Source: Adiantum capillus-veneris (Eukaryota; Streptophyta; Polypodiopsida; Polypodiales; Pteridaceae). Taken from it: a DNA stretch of 60,000 bases. Positions 46,085 to 56,452 of this stretch are shown here, one piece after another. Made by a program: the position numbers and the translations under genes. The stretch spans positions 49,074,098 to 49,134,097 of the forward strand of contig CM043962.1 in NCBI GenBank assembly GCA_014529385.2, given 5' to 3'. The notes beneath the pieces were generated by a model, which was not told the origin of the DNA, ran no database searches, and saw nothing but the letters and a program-made list of their open reading frames with translations. The first letter of the stretch is position 1. Every line of letters starts with the position of its first letter.

Positions 46085-47700
46085 CACTATTGCTACCAAT
46101 GTTTCTTCTTCAAGTAGCAAACCTACCGTGACAAATGCCTCCATAAAAACAATGCATCTGGTAAATTTGTTGAAAAGAAAAGAAAAAGTTACATTGTAGT
46201 GCAAATAATTTGATAAAGCAATCTCCTAAGCTAAAGGCTAAAGAGGCATGTAAGAAAGAAAGAAAATCTTTTTCAAATGAAACCATTGCAAAGTCTACAA
46301 ATTTTGTTGTTGATGGAGAATGGGCTTTTAGTGCATAGTGTTAATATGACCCTTCTATCCATGATGCATGCATGATTGAGGCTATAGATTCACATGTGTG
46401 ATATTTTAATAGTGGTTCTCCAAAGCACATTACATATCATTGTGACATTCGCTTCCCGTGATGTTGTCCCCAATGGGGATACTGTCACTTGTGCTAACAA
46501 TGCCCTGTATCCTCTTTGATGAATCAAAAATATTGTACTTATTGCAGTTAATGGTAGTTCCTTCACACTTTTTGATGTACTGTTTATGATTGGGATCAAT
46601 AAGAATCTATAGTGTGTTTTTGCATTAGCAAGCCTCGGTCTTGTTGTAAAGTTTGTGGATGATAGGTTCTTACGATCTTACTTTAGGTGATACTATTGTG
46701 GCATTAGTTACCTTGTCTCATGAGCTAATTCTTATGACACATGCGTGGAAAAATTTGCAAATGCAAATACAGATTCTAAAGTTGTTTCAAATACTAAGCT
46801 ATGATAAGAACATTTTGGGCATTTAAAATTTTCCAGTTTGATGTGTTTGCAAAAATCTGATATGGTTGCCACATTGGGAACCATGTGTGTCCAGTGCTTT
46901 ATAAACCTGAACAATATGGTGTTGTTGAGAAGAAAATCAAGTCAATTATGGAGATGGCACGATGTACAGTTGCCTACATACTTAATAGTTGTCCTACCAA
47001 AGCTTTGAAATCTATGACTCCATATGAGATGTGGCATGATAAGAAGCCATCTATTGGTCACTTGCGTGTTTTTGGTTGCTTGGCCTATGCTCTAGTGCTA
47101 CAATAAAAATGCAAGAAATTGGATGATTAAGTTATTAAATGCATCTTTGTTGGTAACAATGTTGAAAGCAAGCATTATAGGTTATATCATCCATAGTCAA
47201 AATGTGTCTTGACTACTCGAGATATTGTTTTTGTGGAAGATGCAGTTCAACACTTGTTGTCATGTACTAAAGAGATTTGTAAGCTCATAGAATATTTTTG
47301 ATACCTTGTTGCCTCCTTTCAATGGTGGCAATACAAATATAAGTCCAAATGCGGCAAATATTCAATCTACGCAAGTTTCAAGTGATGTCATAGTTCAACC
47401 TATGTTTGATGTAGATGTAAATGATACAATTGATGAGAACGTGGCTGAAAATGAGAAAGCTAGAGGTATGCCAAAATGGCTTGCGCATACTTTGCATGAC
47501 AGTAAATTGGATGCACCTTTGTCTTGTCGTACTTGTTTGGGTTCTCATCATGCTTCTTGTGCATCAGATTGTTATGATTTGGTCGTGTCCAGTATGTGTG
47601 GTGAGGATGAATTTCTTATGTTTGATGAAGCACAAAATTCAAAGAATTAGATGGCTACTACGCAAGATGAATATGATGCACTTGTGAAGAACAATATAGT
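46085..47700 (+). pseudogene. C4 copia relic: gag knuckle to integrase linker
   Basis: Pieces in order: a decayed knuckle HYCYQCFFFK...YRDKC (46093-46140), protease YFNSGSPKHIT with Asn at the catalytic Asp (46408-46410), a pre-integrase segment FGHLKFSSLMCLQKSDM, then integrase from YGVVEKKIKSIMEMARC with AYILNSCPTKALKSMTPYE and LRVFGCLAYA, and the linker before reverse transcriptase (47306-47690, DAPLSCRT, FDEAQNSKN). The middle of the integrase core is deleted. Many stops. Truncated at about 47700. Confidence 0.8.
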
Positions 47701-47949
47701 GTTGTTTGGGCACGCCCTATGCCCGGTCTAGATTGTTGGTGGGCAACATCTCCTTGTTGTAGAAGCCTGCATGAAATAAAAGTGCATGTGTGGCATGCTA
47801 TCCTAGATATTATGTGCATTATCATCCTATATGTAAGTTGTAAGTCAAAGATTCCAGTCGGATATGTATTTAAGTCTTATAAATAAAGCCTATGCCGTAC
47901 ATATCCTATGCTATTGTTTGCACTTTGTATATTGATCCTACTTTATTGG

Positions 47950-48072
<123 letters not shown>

Positions 48073-48080
48073 TATGGCTA

Positions 48081-48143
48081 CCATTACCTTTAAAATTCCT
48101 TGAATACACATACCATTACCTTTAAAATTCCTTGAATACCCAA
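48081..48143. repeat. 32-base tandem duplication
   Basis: CCATTACCTTTAAAATTCCT with TGAATAC occurs at 48081 and 48113, nearly identical. Confidence 0.95.
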
Positions 48144-48153
48144 GTTCCCAACA

Positions 48154-48964
48154 ATCACTGTAAGAGAACTGCACATGGAACACCTTTTGCTATCGGTTTG
48201 TCAAAAAAATACTACACGTGGAAATTGGTCGAGCGTTTTTTTCGATGGATTGGTTAACGTAAAATAAAATAAAATTAAATGCAAAACTATCGCAAGCAGT
48301 GATATGGGTTCTGCCAATCGTGGGGATGTAAAGCAACACGAAGAGCAGGTATAAGCCAAGTTGGGATGCTATCAATGAGGCAAGTGAGCAGTGTAGGTTG
48401 AGGTTTGCAACGGGCTTGACCATTCAAGCCCGCGCTCAATCATCAAATTCATCCTCTACTGTGCTTGATGGTAGCCGAGGCTCTCATGTGATAGCATGCC
48501 TATAACTACTTAGCGGAAAAGGCACGATAGGTGGAAACGCACAACACAGGCGAGAGCCAGGGAAAGATGATGCTTTGGAGGTGATGAGGTAAGAGGTTGA
48601 GGGTCGAGGGTGAAGATCCACCTGCTATGGGGAAGCTCATCAAGTTAAAAGGGGAAAATTAGAAAACGTGTTGAAACTTGAGATATGGCAAAAAGAGAAA
48701 AGGAAGTAGCAACTATCCACTAGCTTAAAACTTTGATCTTCAACTAGAAGCACACTCACCAGAGCCCAAATTGCACAAAAACATGCCAAAGACGAACACA
48801 CTCTTGGCATAATTATCACTTCATTGCATGATAATTATATGTACTCCACTAACATTTGCACCATCGCCATCCACACAAGGACCATTTTAAAGGAAAATTT
48901 TGGTGCCAAGCAAAAAATGAGCAAGATAAACCTTAAAGGGAACCTTTACAAACTAACAATGAAT
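48154..48964. other. Gene-free stretch
   Basis: No coding or repeat structure recognised. The sequence is likely leader or decayed transposon DNA upstream of the gag relic at 48965. Confidence 0.5.
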
Positions 48965-49500
48965 CAAGGGGAGTAGATTTCACGCCTCGTGAATAAGTTG
49001 ATGAGTATCATCACTCAATCAACTTACATCAAGTGTCAACTTCTCGAGGAAGATAAGGTTTCTGTGCTTTTAAGAGTTGTTCTCAAATTTTTTGACAATA
49101 TTCTCACAGTGCTAGAAGAGAAGGATCCTACACCCACTTTGCAATGTTTGATCAATGCATTAATTCTAAAGAGGAGATAAAGCAAGCAAAGAAGACCTTT
49201 GCCAATGGAGGGGCTTTCATCACATCATCATATAGGACTGCATCTTCATCAACTAAATAACAAAAAGTGTTATGAGTGCGGCAAATTAGGGAATTTTTCT
49301 AAAGATTGCTACAAGAATAAATTGTATAGCAAATGCAGCATCAAAGGCCATCCACTGACAGTTCCACAATAATAGCAACAATAGCAAAGACAAAAGCAAA
49401 GAAAAAGTCAACGTTGCAGAGGAAGAATACAAATACAAAGATCAAGAGGAGGAGAATTGTCTCCATGTTTGTACCGCAACTGATTACTATTGCGAGTTTA
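48965..49500 (+). pseudogene. C5 copia gag relic
   Basis: VNKLMSIITQSTYIK and LLEEDKVSVLLRVVLKFFDNILTVLEEKDPTPT match the end of the copia gag domain. After a frame change, EEIKQAKKTFANGGAFI leads to the zinc knuckle CYECGKLGNFSKDC (about 49268-49310), which has Asn in place of the His ligand. A Lys-rich tail follows. Protease is not reached. It lies downstream of C4 pol, so it belongs to a different copy. Confidence 0.8.
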
Positions 49501-49599
49501 CTGATGTACTATGGATAGCAATGGTCCTTCACCTCCTTTGTTCAAGGGGAGTATTCTTTATTCTATGTGATACGATCTTCTTTGCAAAGGTTTTATTAT

Positions 49600-49968
49600 A
49601 TGTATAGGGATGTTGCCTGCGAGGTCTTGCATTACTTTAAGGGGTATCATGTGTTGACAGATGTCTAGATCTACACAATTAAGATCTTTGTAGGATCATG
49701 CAAACACATCACTATATTTCTAGAGTGTGGCTATCAAGAGTTGCTCTACCTCCTCAGTGAGGTCAGTGGCAATATATGCAGGTTTTGATTCGTCTCCTGG
49801 TTCAACTAAATCTATGCACTTGGCTTTCTCAATACCATTGTATGATGTCCCTGGTTCTTTAAGTTCCCGCATTGGGTACTAAACGATTATCTTTCAATCT
49901 TGTATGGTGTATCTCTTGTAGTAAGGGTAGGTCAGATTGATCAATGTCTAAGGTTTGTCTATCTGAAT
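49600..49968 (-). pseudogene. G5 gypsy protease-reverse transcriptase linker
   Basis: On the minus strand one frame reads YPMRELKEPGTSYNGIEKAK, CIDLVEPGDESKPAYIATDL, TEEVEQLLIATL, a TAG, KYSDVFA, a stop, SYKDLN, then CQHMIPLK. This is the conserved entry to reverse transcriptase of plant gypsy elements of the Athila/Tat side (the DVFAWSY segment). Two stops, no reverse transcriptase core. It joins the coiled-coil ORF at 49969 on the same strand. Confidence 0.75.
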
Positions 49969-50424
49969 CTATCCTTGGAAGTTTATTATCTTGTGGAGTT
50001 CTTCCACCTCTTCCTCCACATTATCTTGGTCCCTGAGGCCACATATCCTTACGTGTAAGACCCGCACACGTCTCCTTTGCTCCTCTTCTAGTGTCAAGTT
50101 GATGATGGCTGGTGTGGGGGTGGGAGTTATTTCCTTGCCTTTCCCTTTCTTGACAATATCGATCCATTTTTTGGCTTTTTCTACTTTTTGTTGGGTCTTT
50201 GTGATGACATCTACGCACGAGGTCATCATTTCTTTTTGTTGCTCCCCACCTTCTTTGATGGCCCGCACTTGTTCCTTAATCGTGTTAAGCTCTTCAATTA
50301 CTGAGGGTTGAAGCTCTCCCTCTTCGAGGACATTTTGCGATCGCACCTCTGCAAGCTCTTACTTGAGTAGTGCGATCTCCTCATCTTGAGCCTTCACGTG
50401 ATCCTCGAGTGTATGTATCATTTT
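49969..50424 (-). pseudogene. Coiled-coil ORF with RRM-like end, possible LINE ORF1
   Basis: A start near 50424 gives MIHTLEDHVKAQDEEIALLK, one TAA (about 50363), then ELAEVRSQNVLEEGELQ and an open stretch of 125 codons. The first 80 residues are a charged coiled coil (EELNTIKEQVRAIKEGGEQQ). KKWIDIVKKGKGKE follows, then EEEQRRRVRVLHVRICGL, whose VRICGL resembles an RNA-recognition strand as in plant LINE ORF1 proteins. A Met-type primer site variant lies just upstream (50466-50477), which would instead suggest gag of an LTR element. Function uncertain. Confidence 0.45.
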
Positions 50425-50465
50425 GGTTGTAAATGTGAAATGAGCAACAATCCCAATCAAGCATA

Positions 50466-50477
50466 GCTCTCATACCA
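50466..50477 (-). other. Primer-site-like sequence
   Basis: The minus strand reads TGGTATGAGAGC, one mismatch from the Met-type site, preceded by LTR-like CTCTTACA. It suggests an LTR end at 50479 in minus orientation. Confidence 0.5.
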
Positions 50478-50520
50478 ATGTAAGAGCTCCAACTAATGGC
50501 ATCAATTATGGATGCTATAA

Positions 50521-51797
50521 AAGAAAGATCAAGCAACAGTTAATGATGGATGCTCAGTGCTCATCCAGTCATCCTGGAATACTATTGTCAACTGTATGGG
50601 ACACATGCTAGATGTTGCAAGGTCACAAGATGAACTAATTAAGGTCAAAGCTGAATTGAGGGAGGCTGAGGAACAGATTGAAAAACTGGAGCAAGCAAGA
50701 GCATCCCAGAACTTGTGCCACAGTCTCCTTGAAGCTCACTCAGACAGGTCCATTCAGTTGTTACAAAGTAAGTTAGCCAAGGTAGAATCTGAGATGCAGA
50801 CCATGCGGGAAGAAAAGGCTGAAGCACAACGAGCTTCTGATAGGTTTGAAACCCAGTTAAGAATGAAGAGAGTTGAATTCAACTCTTTACTGATTCACCA
50901 CAATGCTCTGAAGACCTCCTTAACAGAAAGATACATCTATAATAATCTGGCTGAGATTTTGAATCCATCAGGCAATGCTGTTTTCGATATGGATAACTTG
51001 CATTCTCTTATAGAGACAATGCAGAGTGATTTGTAGGATAAAGTTGCTGAATATAATAGTGCTCTGACAAATCAAGCTATCCTGGATTACATTGAACAGC
51101 AGACTGCCATTGAAGAGGATGAAGATAAGGAAGAAGAAGCAGAGAAGGAGGAGGATGAACTAGACAAAAGGCATAATAATGATGATGATGATGACTCTCC
51201 TCCTTCTCCACCTCCAAGATTTGGTACTGGTGGCACAGGGCCAACTGGAGGAAATCAGTCAAAGGCAGACCATCCAGACCAGCCAGATCAGCTAGATCAG
51301 CATAAAGGGTAGAGGTCGAGCAATCAACAGTCTGAAGAGCAACAACCGAGCAACATTGGGAATCCACCGGCAAACCAGTCACAACACAGCAGAGAAGAGA
51401 AAGGGAAAGGCAAAGCTGTGACTGAAGGACCAGCAGGTGATGAGCAACATTCATTACAGCTCATCACGTTGAACAAGAGATTGAGACATCAGCAGGCTCC
51501 TATAACCAGGTGGTATTTGGAGGATGATGATCTCATATATGATCTAGAACGCTTTCAGCGACTGTATGTCAGAGCTAGGGAAATGGTGGAGCATTGGAAA
51601 TCAGTTGCTTTCCATGATCAAGACGCCTGCCAATTACCTGCGCATCCCATCACAATCCAGTTGTTGGAAGGGGTGCCTGAATGGATCCTAACGGCTGAAT
51701 AGAGAGTAACCAATCCACATTGGCAACGACAGTCTACTGCAGATTGTCGATCTTTGGCTATAGAATTAGAGCTTCTACTGGGAAACAAGCTAACATA
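50521..51797 (+). pseudogene. Unrecognised coiled-coil protein, three in-frame TAG
   Basis: One frame stays protein-like over 425 codons, interrupted only by TAG at 51034, 51310 and 51700. Residues about 35-145 are a strong coiled coil (KAELREAEEQIEKLEQ, LQSKLAKVESEMQTMREEKA). An acidic run (EEDEDKEEEAEKEEDE) and a Pro/Gly/Gln-rich low-complexity part follow. A folded C-terminal part has RWYLEDDDLIYDLERFQRLY and LPAHPITIQLLEGVPEW. No Met start is certain; the frame is open upstream of 50557. It is cut at 51797 by an LTR fragment. I do not recognise the family; gag of an unfamiliar element or a captured host gene are both possible. Confidence 0.6.
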
Positions 51798-51798
51798 T

Positions 51799-52370
51799 AA
51801 CTTAATTGATGGTAGCAACATAAACATGGTACTTAGTTAACTTGGCATGAACAATACTTTTGCAAGAGAGGGAGAGATTTTAGAGAACATGACAATAATT
51901 GAGGACCGGATTCATACGGAGCCGGTCCCCCTTCCAATAGGCATTTGTATTATAGTTTCTCCCATCATGAGAGACTTGGTACAATACAATCTTTGTGTTC
52001 CTTGTGACCTAGGTGATGCAATGAAGATGGAAAGCTTCATGCATCACAAACATAACATTAATGAGGGTAGGGAAGAGGAACAAGAAACATTCCATAGGAG
52101 AAAGAAATAGTTCCTCACTTATCATCACTGTTCTTTCTAGCATACATAATAGCATAGTAATGAAGATGGAGAAGATGGTAAGCTTAAGCATTGAAGCATG
52201 GCTCTTGGTTGGATTTGTATTCCATAGCCAAGAGTGTTGGTGTAGGCTCTCACTTCTCACAAGCTTGGAGAAGGAGGCACCCGCTATGCTCACACAGTAA
52301 TCTCACAAAAGTGCCTCACCTAATTTCCTAATTCCGCTACTCTCAAAATTCACAGGTCATTTCCATTACA
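51799..52370 (+). repeat. Rearranged fragment of the G4 LTR module AB
   Basis: 51799-52277 matches 42093-42651 in the same direction (with about 70 bases missing near 52065). 52278-52370 is the reverse complement of 42000-42092, the 93 bases that in G4 lie at the opposite end. So part A has moved to the other end and is inverted. The right end reads CATTTCCATTACA. No coding. Confidence 0.85.
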
Positions 52371-53982
52371 AGACACACATCAAAGAGTATATTACTAAAT
52401 GAAAATCGAGATAAGATAGCTCCAAAGTGATGGTTTTTACACAAATCACGGGGAAAAAACCCTCCTCGTGAGGGGGAAAAAGTGCTCTGGCGATCCTAAG
52501 CGTGTTCACACACATCATTGGCATATACATGGAAACATGGGCAAATGTTCTATCAAAGATGAGAATCACATGTATAAAATACCATAAACTATTAATCAAA
52601 GCCAAAAAAATTGGTGAAGTATTTAGTTATTAAAATTGTCATACACTTCCACGAAAGCAAAAAAGCTCTTTCGCATCCAGTTGGCACTATCTGAGGCCCA
52701 CAATTCTTATGCTTGAGTAGATACTTAGGATGTAACATGCAACTACAAGCGAAAGTGTCATGATGGGCTAGGGCTATTATGGCTTTAAGTCCAAGTAATG
52801 TCAGAGGTGGCTTGTAAAAGGGCTAGGCACCATTGGTAGGAAGCGTAGGCAAAGTCCCTTTGAAAGGGCGAACAAGTTTAATGTAAACCATGTTATGTAC
52901 ATTTCAAGAGTTAATGTTATCTACACCAAAATGAATTGGAATCATGTTTTGAGTACTTTAAAATGGTTATAATGCTTGGGTGCTAAACTCGTTACATGAC
53001 AAAAATGTCCCTTCATATTCCATGAATGATCTCTTTTTGGGCCTATGAACATATGACTCTTGTGATTTATGAATTTCTCATTTGTCTTGTTCTAAAAATT
53101 GGGTGCGTTGCAGTGCAATATAATTACCATGTGGTACTTCATATAAAGTATAGGACAAAGAAGTAGTTTTTGCATACCCATTGCTATAGTCGATAATGGC
53201 TAGGCAAGGTTGACTAGCCATTGAGTCCCCTTATTGGAGTAATGAAACATGTATCCTTGGGGGCTCAAGGGTGACGATGCTTGCACTGAAGTACAAGAGG
53301 AATCGAGGTAGCATAGGGAGGTAGGACCATAAATAGAGCCCAAAAATGACAGATACAATCTCATCATTCGTACTCCAGCTACATGGAGAGCCATGCCTTG
53401 TGGAATTGGAGCTGATCTCTTTAAACTGCTGATTCCAATGTTAGAAGTTTTACAGCTACTGGTGGTGTGTTAGTTCAAATAGTAGACTCGACAAGGAAAC
53501 AGAAGCTGAACTGGAATATATCTACTGGAATGAGAACCAGACTGAAGTACTGAGAATGATATTCAGATTCAGATTCAGAGAGAATAAGTACAAAGTATGT
53601 GTGACTGGAATATACTGCTTTGCTGTATTTGGGATTATAGATGAAAGATTACAATGAGGATGATGTAGCTCAAGAACAACTTAGGGCTAAGGATTATGAA
53701 TCAAAAGCTTAACAGAAGTACAGCCAACAAATGACTCAATTCATGCCCGTAACTTATGCCAACCCGATTACAATGTAATGGGTCCTATTTATATGCTTTG
53801 GGAATTACTGTGGTAACTGTCGTGGTGATTGCTGACTCCTCCACTGTGCGTCACTCAAGAGCCGGTTCCCACACAGTGAGATTGTCTCAGCCATCTACAT
53901 CCTTCCCTCCTTTCTTGAATTTTGGCAAGATTCCAAAATTTCTGGAAAAAAATCCACCGTCTGATTCTGATTCCAAGAACGG
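52371..53982. other. Gene-free stretch
   Basis: No recognisable coding or repeat family. Small items: a duplicated ATTCAGATTCAG near 53570 and a TATTTATATGC box near 53788. The sequence may be leader or 3' untranslated DNA of the unknown elements on either side. Confidence 0.5.
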
Positions 53983-54119
53983 GACTTGACCAATGATAGA
54001 GTGGCCATACAAAGATTGCGAGAAGCAGTTGAAAAGGCCAATGTAGAGCTCTCATCATCTACACAGACTGATATCAACCTTCCAGTTGAGAAGGAAAACA
54101 AATCTTTGACCGAATTCTG
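53983..54119 (+). pseudogene. HSP70 (DnaK-type) gene fragment
   Basis: The frame from 53983 reads [20 protein letters not shown] then [14 protein letters not shown]. This is the conserved DR-A-QRLREAAEKAK-ELSS-TQT-INLP segment in the ATPase domain of HSP70s, closest in style to organellar DnaK-type members. After NLP (54083) the match ends and the frame runs to TGA at 54117-54119. About 34 residues are kept and none upstream, so it is an isolated captured piece, possibly one exon end. HSP70 itself is an ATP-driven chaperone; this piece has no function. Confidence 0.8.
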
Positions 54120-54127
54120 AGATGGAA

Positions 54128-55082
54128 CTACCCAGTATCCTTCCACTGAACCTGCTTCCTTTTACCCTTTGGCATGGATGGTGTCTGAGAAGTCCCAGTA
54201 CCAGCATTCTCCTTCTGAATGAGTCTGAAAATGGCCTCCTGCTCAAGCTGATCCCGCCTTTCTGTGGTCATCTCCATTTCATAAGGTGTGAGAGGATGAT
54301 AGGTTTTGGTGTCAGGATCATAGAGCGTGCGTCTGCCTTTGGTGATCCTAGTTCTAGCCAGCTTGTGACAATGCGAGGCTGTATGGATCCATCCTTCTGA
54401 GAGAGGCCGATTGGTTTTGATCCGAGCTTCAAAAAGAATCTAAGCCATCTCTCTATACTGAAGTCCCAGACCTGATTTAGCCGTAATGTCTTTTTCAGGC
54501 AATTTAGAGGACTCCACCGAAAGTTGCAGCAGTTGGTTGGTGATCTTAGTGAGGCCTCTGATCTGAATTTTCCACTGGCCCATACATAGTCTGATCCTCT
54601 GCACCTCCTCTTTCAACACGTGAATATCATTCAGTTGGAGAGCATCATTGAACATTGTTTGCCAAGTTTTCCATTCCACAGTCAATTGCTCATACCAATC
54701 CTGAAGTTCATCAATAATCTTACAGTATGTGAGCCAATCGACTGGTTTTAGATGTTGAGGGTAAAGTGCTGGAAAAAATCTTGGCAAATCTGCCTCTCTT
54801 GCTGGTACAGCATACAAGAGAATTCGAGAATCAGGTACGAATTCTAAGAAGTTAAGAACAGCCTGGTTCTCTTGCCGCATCATTTTCTTGGTTACTCTAA
54901 CCAACTGAAACAGTTGCCGGAGAGCAGTTGCCTGTTCTCCCACTGACATTCTAGTTCGAGGTCCCTTGCTGGTGGCAGTCTGGTCTTCAAGAATGGTCCG
55001 CACCCTTTGATCCAGAACTCCCCCAGCAATCTGCATTTTGCACTAAAACCTCTTTCAATTGATTCATGACATCCTTCATGCA
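54128..55082 (-). pseudogene. Unrecognised protein relic on the minus strand
   Basis: Starts MKDVMNQLKEVLVQ at 55082; a one-base shift at 55037 leads into 199 open codons (MQIAGGVLDQRVRTILEDQ, FLEFVPDSRILLYAVPARE, LTYCKIIDELQDWYEQLTVE), then an in-frame TAG (54440-54442) and 103 more codons in the same frame (LFEARIKTNRPLSEGWIH, LYDPDTKTYHPLTPYEMEM) to TAG 54128-54130. It is helical, rich in Gln and charged residues, with a basic C-terminus (MPKGKRKQVQW). No catalytic or zinc motif seen. Its style is like the ORF at 50521, and both may come from one unknown element. Not assigned to a family. Confidence 0.6.
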
Positions 55083-55085
55083 TCT

Positions 55086-55395
55086 AGGACAATTACCCTA
55101 TGTGGGCTTACATGATGCAACATGTTCTTGTGTCAAAGGGCGTCTAGAATATTGTGCAAGGCATTGACGTACGTAATGGTTCTGAGGATGTAGGTGATGT
55201 TGAGCATGTGGCAGGTCTTGCTGCAAGGATTGCTGCTATTAGAGTTGTTTTGCCTACGATAGAACAAGCTCATTGGGATGTAAAGGATGTGCAGGCTCAT
55301 GCGTTGATTGCATTGTCTGTGAAGCGCACCATTACTCCTCACATTCGTTCAATGAAATCTGCAAAACAGGCTTGGGATATTATAGCAGCATAAAT
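55086..55395 (+). pseudogene. C6 copia gag N-terminal fragment
   Basis: DNYPMWAYMMQHVLVSKGV, a TAG, NIVQGIDVRNGSED, then DVKDVQAHALIALSVKRTI and MKSAKQAWDII match the first half of copia gag (Y-W-M...L and AKEAWD patterns). It stops at TAA 55391. The left end abuts the unknown minus ORF within four bases, so a junction lies at about 55085. Confidence 0.8.
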
Positions 55396-55479
55396 TCAGT
55401 GTCATTCTTCATGCATAACTTGACATCTCCCATACGAACCATGTATAGGAATATCCAAGCTTGACTGAACCATGTATAT

Positions 55480-56452
55480 TAGTATATGTGGAGAACCATT
55501 CCCTATGGGGAGTAACATGGAAACTGGCACCCACCTGAATCAATGATCCAATTTTGCGCATAACACTCATCAAGAGCCAATACCACATTTGGACTCAAAT
55601 CGGAAGTGAAAGCAAGCACATTTGACAGTTGTTCCATGTTAGGAACAACCTCTGTATGTGGAGATTCAACAAAATTGATTTCCTCTATCCTTATACTACT
55701 CTTTGGGGAGTCAGACTAACAATAGCTTTGCCCTTTTCATGCTGCAAAACACGACAATCTTTCTTTAAATGGCCTCTCCTTACGATCCTATGAACGACCG
55801 CGACTGCGACCACATCTACCTCTTTGCCAATGGCCACTTTCCATATATGCATCTCCATGCCCACCACTATCGAGAGATTGACGTCTAATCTCTTCAGTGA
55901 GCAATGTACTAGTAACATTACTGAGTGTTAGTTTATCACCTCTTGTGGAGTTACTAATCGTAGTATTGAATGTATCCCAAGAAGAGGTAAAGAGCATAAC
56001 AAGAAAATGGCCTTCATTTCATGATCAAAATCCAACCCTTTTGATGTCAGCTGAGAAAATGTGCTATTGAACTCATTTAAGTCTGCCTAACATTGCTTCC
56101 TTCTTTCATATTCAAACGCATATGTTTCTTCATCAAGAAAACTTTGTTGGAAGCACTTTTTCCATCCCAAGATGTGCATAGAGAGTCCCAAAGCTCTCAT
56201 CTTGTAGACTTGTCTATAATCGTGAAGAATATTGTCTTGCCAAGATGTAATCTAATTGTGGCCATAGCACGGGCATCCAACTCTTCCCATTGATCATCAG
56301 TGTAAGCGTTCTCTCTACGCTCTTTCAATAGAACTACCAAGACCTTGTTGACCAAGACATCAAGCTTATGTTGCTTCCAATTCGTAAAATTTGTGCCATC
56401 AAATTTCTTTATGCAGTAGTCTTACCTTTTCAAAGCACTACTAGCAGCCATA
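55480..56452 (-). pseudogene. C7 copia gag and protease start
   Basis: Start ATG 56452 (MAASSALKR, a stop, DYCIKKFDGTNFTNWKQHKL), then WEELDARAMATIRLHLG, LFTSSWDTFNTTISNS, LTEEIRRQ, half a zinc knuckle GHLKKDCRVLQ near 55775, and protease NWIIDSG followed, after a small frame change, by SFHVTPHREWF (55545-55490). Gag stops at three or more points. Pol after the first 30 protease residues is missing; the copia fragment C6 in opposite orientation begins to the left. Confidence 0.85.

Noticed and set aside
51077-51454. 125-codon minus-strand frame
   Set aside because: Antisense of the acidic and low-complexity part of the coiled-coil ORF; Leu/His-rich mirror of Glu/Asp codons.
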